Shown: piece by piece, positions 42,866 to 51,489 of the stretch
How the letters are laid out: each line of letters begins with the position of its first letter
Position numbering within the stretch: the first letter of the stretch is position 1
Assembly (NCBI RefSeq): GCF_013114835.1
Contig: NZ_JAAVLW010000001.1
Location: forward strand, 806,001 to 870,000
Origin: Bradyrhizobium archetypum
GTDB taxonomy: Bacteria > Pseudomonadota > Alphaproteobacteria > Rhizobiales > Xanthobacteraceae
Direction: 5' to 3'
DNA: 64,000 nucleotides
The notes under the pieces: model-generated
The model's input: the letters and a program-made list of their open reading frames with translations, nothing else
Database searches by the model: none
Told to the model about the DNA's origin: nothing
Translations under genes and position numbers: made by a program

Positions 42866-43222
42866 TCAGTCATAATGGCAGACGTAGATCTTTCGCACGG
42901 TCTCGATCGTGCGCCAGATCCCGACGAAGCCAGGTTTCATCACAAAGCTGTCGCCGGCGCGGTACCTCCGGGTCTCACCATCCTTTTCCTCGATTTCGAT
43001 GAGGCCCGAGAGGATGTGGCAGAACTCGAAGGTGGTGCCCTTGATTGAATGGGTTTCGCCCGGCGTTGCTTCCCAGACGCCGGTCAGCACCTTCTCGTTC
43101 TTCGAGGCATCCTGCGCCCAAGTCTTGAACGATGGATTGCCTGAAATGAGCCGTTCCGGAGCGGGCACAGCGTTCTTCGGTGCGAAGTCCGGATTGGTGT
43201 CTATGGTGACCAGAAGTGACAT
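42866..43222 (-). CDS. Cupin-domain protein (DUF861/EutQ-like)
   Basis: A 118-residue single-domain cupin. The central GVWEATPGETHSIKGTTFEFCHILSG and RRYRAGDSFVMKPGFVGIW segments form the two cupin motifs of the small Cupin_3 group, which often lack several metal-binding histidines, as here. It lies 12 bases downstream of the hydroxyacid dehydrogenase and is likely co-transcribed. Relatives accompany amino-acid and ureide catabolism but are mostly uncharacterised, so only the fold is assigned. Confidence 0.85.
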   Translation of the reverse strand: MSLLVTIDTNPDFAPKNAVPAPERLISGNPSFKTWAQDASKNEKVLTGVWEATPGETHSIKGTTFEFCHILSGLIEIEEKDGETRRYRAGDSFVMKPGFVGIWRTIETVRKIYVCHYD

Positions 43223-43234
43223 GGCATTTTCCTG

Positions 43235-44158
43235 TTAGTAGCCGAGCGTTCGATCGACGAGGCCGATCGGATTTCTGCCGGCGCGATGGCGCCGGATGTT
43301 CTCTATGACGGCTTGTGCTGCCGTATACGGTTGCGTCACGGACGCGATATGCGGCGTTATGATCACCTTTGGATGAGACCAGAGCGCATGGCTTTCCGGC
43401 AGCGGCTCGGGATCGGTCACGTCGAGCATGGCCGCTGACAGGCGGCCGCTGTCGAGCGCCTCGATGAGCGCGCCTTGGTCAAGCTGCGGGCCGCGGCCGA
43501 CATGCAGCAACCTCGCTCCCACTGGCAAAAGCGAGAAGAGCCTTGCGTTCAGGATGCCGCTCGTTTGCTCCGTCAGAGGAAGAAGACAGACGAGGATATC
43601 CGTTCCTTGCAGAAATTTGCCAAGCTGACCCTCGCCGTGGAAGCAGGTGACACCCTCGACCACCTTCTTGCTTCGGCTCCACGCGGCAAGGGGAAATCGA
43701 AAGGGCTTCAAGCGGTCGATCGCAGCTTGCGCCAACATCCCAAGGCCCAGGAAGCCCACACGACGGTCCGTCGCCTGAGAGCCAGCAAGAGCTTGCCACA
43801 GGCCTCTTCTCTGCTGCTCATGATATGCCAGCATCTCACGATGGAGCGTCAGCACACCAAGGACGACGTATTCCTGCATCATGCGTATGATGCCGTCCTC
43901 GACCATGCGCACGAGCTTCACGTGGCCGGGTATCGCCTCCGGCTTGAACTGATCCACCCCTGCACCGAGGGAAAAGAGCACTTCCAGATTACGAAAGCGC
44001 GAGACATCGTCCGGCACGTTCCAGGTCAGCAGGTAGCGTACCTTTTCCGGATCGATACATTCGCTATAATGGTAGAATTCCAGATCGGGGAGCTCGCGCG
44101 CAAAGACCTGACGGAAAATTGCGCCCCGAGCGGTATCGGAATTGAAAACAAACGCCAT
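43235..44158 (-). CDS. D-2-hydroxyacid dehydrogenase (glyoxylate/hydroxypyruvate reductase A type)
   Basis: A 307-residue enzyme. The NAD(P) fold has [17 protein letters not shown], the arginine is in [17 protein letters not shown], the glutamate is in [13 protein letters not shown], and the catalytic histidine is in [11 protein letters not shown], the GhrA arrangement. It reduces glyoxylate, hydroxypyruvate or a related 2-oxo acid to the D-hydroxy acid. ATG 44158 (MAFVFNSD) was chosen; upstream residues in the frame look non-native. It heads an operon with the cupin and possibly gabD, and could act opposite to the FAD-linked hydroxyacid oxidase at 21243. Confidence 0.9.
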   Translation of the reverse strand: MAFVFNSDTARGAIFRQVFARELPDLEFYHYSECIDPEKVRYLLTWNVPDDVSRFRNLEVLFSLGAGVDQFKPEAIPGHVKLVRMVEDGIIRMMQEYVVLGVLTLHREMLAYHEQQRRGLWQALAGSQATDRRVGFLGLGMLAQAAIDRLKPFRFPLAAWSRSKKVVEGVTCFHGEGQLGKFLQGTDILVCLLPLTEQTSGILNARLFSLLPVGARLLHVGRGPQLDQGALIEALDSGRLSAAMLDVTDPEPLPESHALWSHPKVIITPHIASVTQPYTAAQAVIENIRRHRAGRNPIGLVDRTLGY

Positions 44159-44539
44159 CGACGTGTTTCTCTCAGGTCCTCGCCGGCGACGCTGGGGCAC
44201 TGAGACCCTCCCGCACCCTGGCACTATTTGCGTAGCCGACCGACCAAGGTGCGGTTTGCGTACTTCCGAGGGTTACAAATGCGACGAGCCTTGCGGGAAT
44301 TTGGTCCCGCCTGCGCAAGTCCCGGATGTCGACAGGCTAACCGCAAGCAGGAGCTTTCCCTGCTGAATTGAGTTGCGCCATAGGCGGAACATTCCGAATA
44401 ACCACCGCCAAACAGGCGAAACCTGCTGGCTTTCCGCGCTATGCTGCAGCAAGAGAGGGCTCGTGCGGTGACGCAGCAGAGGATCCACGGTGCGACATGC
44501 CGTGGGCTTTGAAGTCCCGCAAAGGAACGGATGAGCTGA
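44159..44539. other. Gene-free stretch with small hairpins
   Basis: It lies between the divergent hydroxyacid dehydrogenase and GNAT genes. It includes a perfect six-base inverted repeat (GCGGGA 44293-44298 with 44305-44310). I see no gene: the frames here are low in protein character. Confidence 0.5.
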
Positions 44540-45418
44540 ATGGGACGAACGGTACGCGTCAAGTCCTTTGAACTGGCGGCGAAGGACATCAATGAAGTTG
44601 ATGTGAAGCTGCTCCACGCGCTCTCTATTGGGGTCGGCTGGCCGCATCGACCTAAGGATTGGGATTTCTTGCGCCGCGCAGGTCATGGCATCGTAGCCGT
44701 CGATGGCATAGGGCGCGTCTTCGGCAGCGCGATGTGGTTTCCGCACGGGCGCGAATTTGCCACTGTCGGCTTGGTGATCACATCGCCCCGCACCCAGGCA
44801 CAAGGTACCGGCCGGTGGCTCATGGAACAGGTGTTTGAGCGCTGTGGCGACCGGAATTTGAGCCTGAACTCGACCGATGCGGCGTATCACCTTTATCTTT
44901 CGCTGGGCTTCAGGAAAGAAGCGGTCGTATATCTGTGGCAGGGAGAGGTTGTGTCGCCACTCCCACCGGTGCCGGTTCTGGACGGTGAATTGAGGTCGCT
45001 GTCAGCCGAGAGTGTTGAAGAGATCGCAGCAGTGGATGAGCGCGCGTTCGGAACAAGCCGCCAGAAGCTGCTTGCATTGCTTTCGGAAGGTGCGTCAATC
45101 TGCGTTCTGCGCCGCGGCGGCGAGACGGTCGGCTACTCCATGAAGCGCGAATTCGGGCGTGGTCACGTGATCGGTCCGATCGTCGCCAGCAATGATCGTG
45201 ACGCGATCCACCTTACGGCTGTGCATCTCAAGGATCTCGTCGGACGGTTCGCCCGCGTCGATACGCGGGAGCAGACGGGTCCCTTTGCCGACTTTCTTCA
45301 GCAGAGCCGCCTCGGGATGAACGACACCGTCACGACCATGTCCAAGGGACGGCGATTCCTGAACCGGAAGGACAACGAGCCGTGGGTCTACGGATTGGCC
45401 GGGCACGCCTTGAGCTGA
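44540..45418 (+). CDS. Tandem GNAT-domain N-acetyltransferase (island copy 2)
   Basis: A 292-residue protein. An N-terminal GNAT domain has the acetyl-CoA loop RTQAQGTGRWLMEQVF and SLNSTDAAYHLYLSLGF. A C-terminal half contains GYSMKREFGRGHVIGPIVAS, which matches the island copy at 28343-29215 in position and sequence. The two proteins share domain order and the ST(D/A).A..LY..(L/R)GF block. It is the last gene before the tRNA end of the island and stands alone on the plus strand. It may acetylate an amino acid or amine intermediate; the target is unknown. Confidence 0.83.
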   Translation: MGRTVRVKSFELAAKDINEVDVKLLHALSIGVGWPHRPKDWDFLRRAGHGIVAVDGIGRVFGSAMWFPHGREFATVGLVITSPRTQAQGTGRWLMEQVFERCGDRNLSLNSTDAAYHLYLSLGFRKEAVVYLWQGEVVSPLPPVPVLDGELRSLSAESVEEIAAVDERAFGTSRQKLLALLSEGASICVLRRGGETVGYSMKREFGRGHVIGPIVASNDRDAIHLTAVHLKDLVGRFARVDTREQTGPFADFLQQSRLGMNDTVTTMSKGRRFLNRKDNEPWVYGLAGHALS

Positions 45419-45804
45419 AGCCGTGAGTCGACGCCCACCGGTGGCGAATCCCGCGCATGGATGCGCACCGCCGCCTCAATGACCTCGCTAGCCTGCCAAC
45501 GAACTAACGAAGCCGTTGTCGGGTTTCAGGCGCGACCCGATACCGCTATCAGAGCATTCATTTGGCCCGACCTGATATCCTATTGACGATGCGGATAGGA
45601 CCGACCTGCATCAATCTGATACGTGCGCTGTCGGGGGTATCTCCCATAGCAGCGCGGAACGCCTCGAACCTACCAGCCAATCTGCTCGCAATGGCAGCGG
45701 CCAATCCCAGACAAATGCATCATTCCGACCGGCCGTCCGATTCGTTCGCCGTTGGGAGGCGAGAATGGAGGCTGCTTTCATAACGAACTCAGTAGCTTAA
45801 GCGC
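45419..45804. other. Gene-free right end of the island
   Basis: No integrase or other gene is recognisable between the GNAT stop and the tRNA-Gln. At 45565-45594 there is a partial resemblance (20 of 30 bases) to the right part of the 62-base upstream element, but no gene is placed to use it. Confidence 0.5.
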
Positions 45805-45879
45805 TGGCTGGGGCGGGAGGGATCGAACCTCCGAATGGCGGAATCAAAATCCGCTGCCTTACCGCTTGGCTACGCCCCA
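45805..45879 (-). tRNA. tRNA-Gln (anticodon TTG)
   Basis: Seventy-five bases including an encoded CCA. The acceptor stem TGGGGCG pairs with CGCCCCA, the D arm has AGCCAAGCGGTAAGGCA, the anticodon stem GCGGA/TCCGC encloses TT-TTG-AT, and the T arm reads GGAGG-TTCGATC-CCTCC. The discriminator base is G, as usual for glutamine. Its 3' half from the anticodon loop is duplicated at 13625-13668, marking it as the insertion site of the island to its left. Confidence 0.97.
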
Positions 45880-46154
45880 ACAGTGCGGGCCGGGGATCGG
45901 CCAGCACCGATCCGGGTCCGGCACCGCCGGTCTATAGAGGGAAACACGCCATTTCAACAGCCTGCCGGGGCCAATTTCACCCAAAATCGGCTCCGTCGAC
46001 ATGACCCTTTATATAATGGGTCGCGGCAGGGGGTATCGCTCGGCCGGCCTTGGCGTCTACGCGAGTGAACGTACCGGCCGGCGGAGAGTTGAGAGAACCC
46101 CGGTTTCGTGGGAAGACGGCGGCAGCACATTAGCCAAAAAGCGAGATTTTCGTC

Positions 46155-47939
46155 ATGACCTATCGCGCGCCGATCTCCGACATCCTGCTCGCGCTCAACC
46201 ACGGCGCCGGCCTGCAGGCGGCCGTGAAGGCCGGCCATTACGGCGACTTCGACAGCGACATCACCGCCGCCGTGCTGGAGGAAGCCGGCAAATTCGCCGG
46301 CGACGTGCTGGCCCCGCTGAACCGGGTCGGCGACGAACACGGCATCAAGCTCGCCGACAACAAGGTGACGACCGCGCCGGGCTGGCCGGACGCCTATCAG
46401 CGGTGGGCCGCCGCCGGCTGGAACGCAGTGTCGGGCCCGGAAGTCTTTGGCGGCCAAGGCCTGCCGCTGGCGATCAACGCGGCCTGCACCGAAATCTGGA
46501 GCGCCTCGAACGTCGCGTTCGGCCTCTGCCCGCTGCTCACGCTCTCGGCGATCGAGGCGCTCGATGCCCATGGCAGCGAGGAGCTGAAACAGATCTATCT
46601 GCAGAAGCTCGTCTCCGGCGAATGGACCGGCACCATGCAGCTCACCGAGCCGCAGGCCGGCTCCGATGTCGGCGCGCTGCGCACCCGTGCCGAGCGCGCC
46701 GGCGACGGCACCTATCGCATCAAGGGAACAAAAATCTTCATCACCTATGGCGACCACGACATGACCGACAACATCGTGCATTTCGTGCTCGCCCGCCTGC
46801 CCGACGCGCCCGCGGGCACCAAGGGGATTTCGCTATTCCTGATTCCGAAATTCCTCGTCAACGCCGACGGCTCGCTGGGCGCGCGCAACGACATCTATCC
46901 CAGCGGCGTCGAGCACAAGCTCGGCATGCATGCCTCCCCCACCTGCACCATGACGATGGGCGATCATGGTGGCGCCATCGGTTACCTGATCGGCGAGGAA
47001 AACAAGGGCATGCAATGCATGTTCACGATGATGAACCAGGCCCGCCTCGGCGTCGGCCTGGAGGGCGTCGGCATCGCCGACCGCGCCTATCAGCAGGCGC
47101 TGGCCTTCGCGCAGGAACGCAAGCAGGGGCGCGCGGTCGGCAAGAAGGGCGACGGGCTCGATCCCATCATCGTGCATCCCGACGTCAAGCGCATGCTCCT
47201 GCAAATGCGCAGCATGACGGCGGCCGCACGTTCGATCTGCTACGCCACCGCGGTCGCGCTCGACATTGCCACGCGCGCCAACGACCCGAAGGTGCGCGCC
47301 GATGCGGCCGCGCGCGGCGCGCTGCTGACGCCGATCGCAAAGGCCTTCTCCACCGATATCGGCAACGAAGTGACGTATCTCGGCGTGCAGGTCCACGGCG
47401 GCATGGGCTTCATCGAGGAGACCGGCGCCGCGCAGCATTACCGTGATGCGCGCATCACCTCGATCTACGAGGGCACCAACGGCATCCAGTCGATCGACCT
47501 GGTCACGCGCAAGCTCGCGGCGAATGGCGGCGCGTCGGTCTGGGCGCTGCTCGATGAACTCAGCAGCATCGTCAAGCAGGTCGAAACCTCGAACGATCCG
47601 GCCTTCGGCACGACGGGGGCAAAACTGCGCGACGCACTCGGCTCGCTCGAACGCGCCAGCAAGTGGCTGTTGGAGCGCGTGGCGTCTGCGCCGAACGACG
47701 CGCTGGCGGGCGCCACGCCTTACCTGCGCCTGTTCGGCTCGACGCTCGGCGGCTGCATGCTGGCCGGCGAAGCGCTGGCCGCCAGGAGCAACGGCGAGGC
47801 GGGCAGCGATCCGCAACGCTACGTGACGGTCGCGCGGTTCTTTGCCGAGAACATCGCCGTGCAGGCAGGATCGCTGGAGAAGACCGTGACGGACTCAGCC
47901 GATGCCGTGAACGGCGCGGACGCCGCGTTGCTGGGGTGA
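46155..47939 (+). CDS. Acyl-CoA dehydrogenase, long DmdC-type
   Basis: A 594-residue acyl-CoA dehydrogenase with the extra N- and C-terminal segments of the DmdC (3-methylmercaptopropionyl-CoA dehydrogenase) group. GTMQLTEPQAGSDVGALRT and IKGTKIFITYGDHDM bind FAD, and the catalytic glutamate is in ITSIYEGTNGIQSIDLV. It would oxidise a medium- or long-chain acyl-CoA, passing electrons to ETF. The ATG lies ~275 bases right of the tRNA. A GACCC-N10-GGGTC palindrome at 46003-46022 around TATAAT is a candidate promoter/operator. It marks the return to core-like sequence. Confidence 0.92.
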   Translation: MTYRAPISDILLALNHGAGLQAAVKAGHYGDFDSDITAAVLEEAGKFAGDVLAPLNRVGDEHGIKLADNKVTTAPGWPDAYQRWAAAGWNAVSGPEVFGGQGLPLAINAACTEIWSASNVAFGLCPLLTLSAIEALDAHGSEELKQIYLQKLVSGEWTGTMQLTEPQAGSDVGALRTRAERAGDGTYRIKGTKIFITYGDHDMTDNIVHFVLARLPDAPAGTKGISLFLIPKFLVNADGSLGARNDIYPSGVEHKLGMHASPTCTMTMGDHGGAIGYLIGEENKGMQCMFTMMNQARLGVGLEGVGIADRAYQQALAFAQERKQGRAVGKKGDGLDPIIVHPDVKRMLLQMRSMTAAARSICYATAVALDIATRANDPKVRADAAARGALLTPIAKAFSTDIGNEVTYLGVQVHGGMGFIEETGAAQHYRDARITSIYEGTNGIQSIDLVTRKLAANGGASVWALLDELSSIVKQVETSNDPAFGTTGAKLRDALGSLERASKWLLERVASAPNDALAGATPYLRLFGSTLGGCMLAGEALAARSNGEAGSDPQRYVTVARFFAENIAVQAGSLEKTVTDSADAVNGADAALLG

Positions 47940-48182
47940 CGGCATCGTCGCAACACAAAACGTCGTCATGCCGCGCGCTTCTCTGTCCGATAGCGCACAC
48001 ACGTCTCAGAATTGAACAATAAGTTCCATGCTGAGCCCGTTGTTTAGAAGCAACACCCATAAAAAAAGGAATGCTCCCGTATCGTCCCGCCGTTGCGCAT
48101 TCATTTCGCAATCCGAAGAATGAACCCCGTCGCGTGCTTGGCTGTGTAATCAGGCTCATGCGGAGCCTTGGGAGGCCGCATC

Positions 48183-49637
48183 ATGGACCCCTGGCGGTTG
48201 GCTACGAAGGCGCAGCGCCGAATCAATGCCCTCGCGGGCACGGCCCTCGCGAGCTGCGTTCTCGCCTGGCTCGCAGGCGTTGGTTCACCTTCCATCGAAC
48301 ATGTCAGCGCTTCTATCGATAATGCCCGTGGTTCCAGCAAGAGCGCCGGCGCAATGCCACCTGTGGAACGCCGCGAGCGATCTCTCATCGCAAATACTGC
48401 ACCTGCGGACACGCCACAGGCGATCGTCACGGCTATCGCCGCCGAGGTGGCGACGGCGACTGCATCCGCGCCAGAGAAAGCCACCAACACGACGGCAGGC
48501 CTGGATCAGTCGAAATCTTTTGTCGTGGCATCGCTGACCGATCCGGCGCAGGTGTTCCCGACTGAAGCGCCGGCCGTCCAGGCGGCGACGGCGAGCACGC
48601 CTGATCTCGCGCCAGCGAAAGTCGCCGCCAAAATGGCGGCGCTATATGAGTCGATATCGCTTTTCGAAATTTCGTTGACCGATCCGTCGCAGGTGCTGCC
48701 GGCCGAGGAACCGTCCAGCGAACTCGCGATGGTCACCCCGACCGATGTGGTGCCTGACAACGCCCAGCCGGCGATTCCTCCCCTCCAGATCAACGAGGAG
48801 TGTCTCGTCGCGGAGATCTGCATCGATCGCTACCTATGGGCCCTGTACGAACGGGCGCCCAAGATCGACGCCATCAAGGTGCACGAACAGCGCAAGGTGA
48901 CGATCAAGCGCAAGGGCAAGACGAAAACTGTCACCCGGACCTTCACCAGGCGTGTCGACGAGGACTTCACCTGGAAGGACCCGAAGGCCGCTGAAAGAGC
49001 CGGCATGTCGATGATGGACTATGTGATTGGCGGCATGGACCGGAAGTTCAAGCTCAAGCTGTTTCACACCCTTCACGCGGCCGAGCAGGCTGGCCTCTCT
49101 CCCGGCATCACCAGCGCGTTCCGCGATGATTACCGTCAGGGAATCGCAAGCGGCCTGAAGGCGGCAACCGACCGGTCCTACCATGGCGGCAGCTTCCGCG
49201 GCGGCTATGGCCGCGGGCTTGCGGCCGACATTGTGAGCGTGAAGGGCGCAACCCGCGCGCAGCGCTGGGTCTCTACCGAAAAGCTCTGGAAGTGGATCGA
49301 CGCGCACGGCAAGGAATTTGGAATTGGCCGGCCGTACCTCGACAGAGACCCGCCCCATGTGGCGCCGACCGACGGCCAGGAATATGTCTCTCGCCGCGGT
49401 GGGGAGAAAACCCAAATCGCGGAAGCGAAGACCAAGAACGACGCTGAAGCGAAGACGATGAAGGTTGCGGACGCGAAGATCAAGAAGACTCGCGCCGTGG
49501 AAGCGAAGGTCAAGAAGGGCAGCCGGCAGGCTGCGCGGGACGATCATCGCAAGGCGAAACGGGTCAAGACCGCTAAAATCGCCAAGACGGCCAAGACGGC
49601 TAAGACGGCCAAGCTCGCGAGAGCGAGGACCATGTAG
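48183..49637 (+). CDS. Secreted M15-peptidase-like protein with Lys-rich tail
   Basis: A 484-residue protein. It has an N-terminal membrane anchor or signal (~17-33), then an Ala/Pro/Thr-rich linker holding a repeated motif (SLTDPAQVFPTEAP at ~117 and SLTDPSQVLPAEEP at ~164). A folded domain (~205-400) contains SYHGGS, GLAADIVS and DPPHVAP; H334, D349 and H392 are spaced like the zinc ligands of D,D-carboxypeptidases of the VanY/M15 type. The last ~75 residues are a histone-H1-like Lys/Ala/Thr run. GGAGG is seven bases before the ATG. A cell-wall role is plausible; catalysis is not proven, since one usual His appears altered. Confidence 0.65.
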   Translation: MDPWRLATKAQRRINALAGTALASCVLAWLAGVGSPSIEHVSASIDNARGSSKSAGAMPPVERRERSLIANTAPADTPQAIVTAIAAEVATATASAPEKATNTTAGLDQSKSFVVASLTDPAQVFPTEAPAVQAATASTPDLAPAKVAAKMAALYESISLFEISLTDPSQVLPAEEPSSELAMVTPTDVVPDNAQPAIPPLQINEECLVAEICIDRYLWALYERAPKIDAIKVHEQRKVTIKRKGKTKTVTRTFTRRVDEDFTWKDPKAAERAGMSMMDYVIGGMDRKFKLKLFHTLHAAEQAGLSPGITSAFRDDYRQGIASGLKAATDRSYHGGSFRGGYGRGLAADIVSVKGATRAQRWVSTEKLWKWIDAHGKEFGIGRPYLDRDPPHVAPTDGQEYVSRRGGEKTQIAEAKTKNDAEAKTMKVADAKIKKTRAVEAKVKKGSRQAARDDHRKAKRVKTAKIAKTAKTAKTAKLARARTM

Positions 49638-49710
49638 CCGGCTCAAAGCCCGCTCACGCTCCTGTCAGGGGCGGATCAATCCCTTCCGCTGAACCAGGCG
49701 GCCGCAGGAG

Positions 49711-50055
49711 TCAGCCCGTGTTCCTGACCGCATCAGCCAGCATGGCGTAAAGCTCGCGCTTGGTGAGTTCTTTGGCCGGCGTCGCTGCAGGCTTAAGCCT
49801 CAACACCTTCGGCTTGGACACCACCCGATCCACCGGCCGAGCACAGGCCGCCGCCAGCTTTGGCTTTCGCGTCGGCACTGAAACGATCTTGGGACTGGCG
49901 GTAGGCGGCTTGTGACCCCGCTTATGGCCCAAGCGCTTCAGCTTGGCGCTCACGGCGTTGCGGCTGTAACCGAGCCTGCTTGCGATCTGACCCGCGCTGT
50001 GGCCCTCGGTCCAGAGTCTCTTGAGCAGTGCTACGTCGTTCGCATCCCAACTCAT
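49711..50055 (-). CDS. GcrA-family cell-cycle regulator-like protein (short)
   Basis: A 114-residue protein. The first ~45 residues, MSWDANDVALLKRLWTEGHS and AGQIASRLGYSRNAVSAKLKRLG, are the GcrA DNA-binding domain. A basic Pro/Lys linker follows and the sequence ends TKRELYAMLADAVRNTG. Canonical GcrA is ~170 residues with a sigma-70-binding C-terminal domain; that part is reduced here. This is therefore probably a paralogue rather than the essential GcrA that reads methylated GANTC sites. No strong ribosome site is seen. Confidence 0.8.
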   Translation of the reverse strand: MSWDANDVALLKRLWTEGHSAGQIASRLGYSRNAVSAKLKRLGHKRGHKPPTASPKIVSVPTRKPKLAAACARPVDRVVSKPKVLRLKPAATPAKELTKRELYAMLADAVRNTG

Positions 50056-50173
50056 GGAGATGGTTATACGCCTGATCTCAGCGCGAGGCGAGTCTTTGCT
50101 GATGGCGCGCCTTCGACAGCCCATCTTGTCGTTAATGCTGACGTTACCCGACTCGCGCCGGTGACATCACTCA

Positions 50174-51301
50174 TCATCTCGGTTCGCGGGCTCGCGAGGT
50201 CGCCGCAGCGACCGTCAAGGCGATCGCTGCGGGATCGCAGCACAGCACCATCAACAGGATCAGCCATCGCACCGCCGCTTCGGGCGCGACGCCGACCATC
50301 ATGGCGAGATACTGGATCGGGCCTGCGGATGCTTCGATGCGCGCGCGTTCGCCCGCCAGCGCCGCGCGTTGGCTTTGCAATCCGACCAGCGTTGCGGTAG
50401 CCGCCTGCCGCTGGGTATGCAACCGATCCCGTGTCGCACGTTCCTGCGTTGCGATGTTGATGGCCCGCGTCACCCGGCCGCGGCGTGTCGATTCATCGAC
50501 GGCACGGTCGATTTGCGCGATGCGGCTCGCCAGATCGGCGACGACGGCCGATTGCGCCGAGACGCGGGCGTCGAGCGATTCAATGCGCTCGCTGACGCCG
50601 GAGCGCGCCGTGGCCGCGACGCTGACATGTGCCTCGACCAGCTTGCCGAACACGCCGGCAGCGTTGATAAGCGCAAGGCCGGCAACGAGGGTGACCATGA
50701 CAAAACGCATTTTCCAACTGGTCAGGCGCCAATGCGCGGCCAGCCATCCCGCGATCACGAGCTTGCCGGCTTCCATCGTGGCGGCAAGCACCATGACCGC
50801 AACCGGATCGCCGGGAAAGATTTCGGCCATGCCGGCGACGGAGAAATAGGCCGCGACCGTGGCCAGCGCCAGCGCTGCCGCAAGGGCGAAGCCACCGCGG
50901 CCGGCGCGCTCGGGTCGCGGTGGTGCCGGTACGGCGTCGGGCACGGCAGAGACGGACTCTGCCATGCCGGGCGCGGCGGAAACCATCGGCGGCTCAAGCG
51001 GCGCGCTGGGTGCCGCTGGTTCGATGTTGGCTTTGGTTACCTCCGTTGCCTTCGCCTTGGCCGCCCTGGTGCCTTTGGTACGACCGCCCGCCGAAGAGGA
51101 GCGGCTGCGCTTCTTCGCCGGCAGCGGCGCCTTGCCGGAGGGTTCAATGTTGAGCTCTTCCGCCGGTGTTGCCACCAGCCTTGGAGTGCGGTTTGAGGCA
51201 TTGGCCCAGGCATCAAGCTGATGCCTGATGCGCATGGCGTCGCTATCGCCCTCCGTCAGTTCGGGCGTGGAGATCGCTCGCGTGGTTGCACGGCCTGTCA
51301 T
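50174..51301 (-). CDS. Membrane protein with periplasmic/cytoplasmic coiled coil, unknown function
   Basis: A 375-residue protein: a disordered Lys/Ala/Pro-rich N-terminal region (~1-135), three closely spaced hydrophobic helices (~140-215, starting GFALAAALALATVAAYFSVA), a long heptad-like helix (~220-320, with ERIESLDARVSAQSAVVADL), then a final helix WLILLMVLCCDPAAIALTVA. The layout recalls DUF4407-type membrane proteins. The ATG overlaps the stop of the 63-codon gene upstream as ATGA, so they are co-translated. No enzymatic motif is seen. Confidence 0.7.
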   Translation of the reverse strand: MTGRATTRAISTPELTEGDSDAMRIRHQLDAWANASNRTPRLVATPAEELNIEPSGKAPLPAKKRSRSSSAGGRTKGTRAAKAKATEVTKANIEPAAPSAPLEPPMVSAAPGMAESVSAVPDAVPAPPRPERAGRGGFALAAALALATVAAYFSVAGMAEIFPGDPVAVMVLAATMEAGKLVIAGWLAAHWRLTSWKMRFVMVTLVAGLALINAAGVFGKLVEAHVSVAATARSGVSERIESLDARVSAQSAVVADLASRIAQIDRAVDESTRRGRVTRAINIATQERATRDRLHTQRQAATATLVGLQSQRAALAGERARIEASAGPIQYLAMMVGVAPEAAVRWLILLMVLCCDPAAIALTVAAATSRAREPR

Positions 51302-51489
51302 GTGACCCCCTGCCTCGTAACGGCGAAAGTCAGCTTCTCCTCGGTGAAGAATTGGAGCGCGCCATAGCCTTTCGGGGCGACCGGATGTCCAAAGCTTCCG
51401 TCAGGAATCGGAAACACAGCGACAACAGTGCCCGACCCGTGATCGTTGGCGACGTTTTCGGCTCGCTCGCCAATCGCAAACTTCGACAT
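51298..51489 (-). CDS. Small conserved-type protein, unknown function
   Basis: A 63-residue soluble protein, MSKFAIGERAENVANDHGSG, with a compact beta-rich look (GTVVAVFPIP…GYGALQFF). AAGGGG lies a proper distance before the ATG, and its stop overlaps the start of the membrane-protein gene as ATGA. The overlap and ribosome site support it as a real gene. It may be an SH3-like or KTN-like small barrel, but I cannot name a family. Confidence 0.6.
   Translation of the reverse strand: MSKFAIGERAENVANDHGSGTVVAVFPIPDGSFGHPVAPKGYGALQFFTEEKLTFAVTRQGVT

Larger units (their letters stand above)
13625..45879. mobile_element. Putative 32-kb genomic island inserted at tRNA-Gln
   Basis: The segment runs from the 44-base tRNA 3'-half copy to the intact tRNA-Gln(UUG). 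The tRNA is on the minus strand, so its 3' end faces the segment, and the displaced 3' half lies at the far end in direct orientation. That is the geometry left by integration into a tRNA gene. Contents are nearly all transport and catabolism of amines and amino acids, with LysR and Lrp regulators. No integrase, transfer or transposase gene was found, so the element is either decayed or was mobilised in trans. Housekeeping genes begin right of the tRNA. Confidence 0.65.

Noticed and set aside
13972..44158. A complete Puu (gamma-glutamylated putrescine) pathway
   Set aside because: PuuB-, PuuC- and PuuE-like proteins are present, but no glutamate-putrescine ligase (PuuA) or gamma-glutamyl-GABA hydrolase (PuuD) could be found.
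13458..45804. Integrase, transposase or conjugation genes within the island
   Set aside because: No frame resembles a tyrosine or serine recombinase, an IS transposase or transfer proteins; the gaps next to both repeat copies are without genes.
46001..47446. A 481-codon plus-strand frame overlapping the DmdC-type dehydrogenase
   Set aside because: It is in another frame of a strongly recognisable gene, is extremely Arg-rich and is without domain resemblance.
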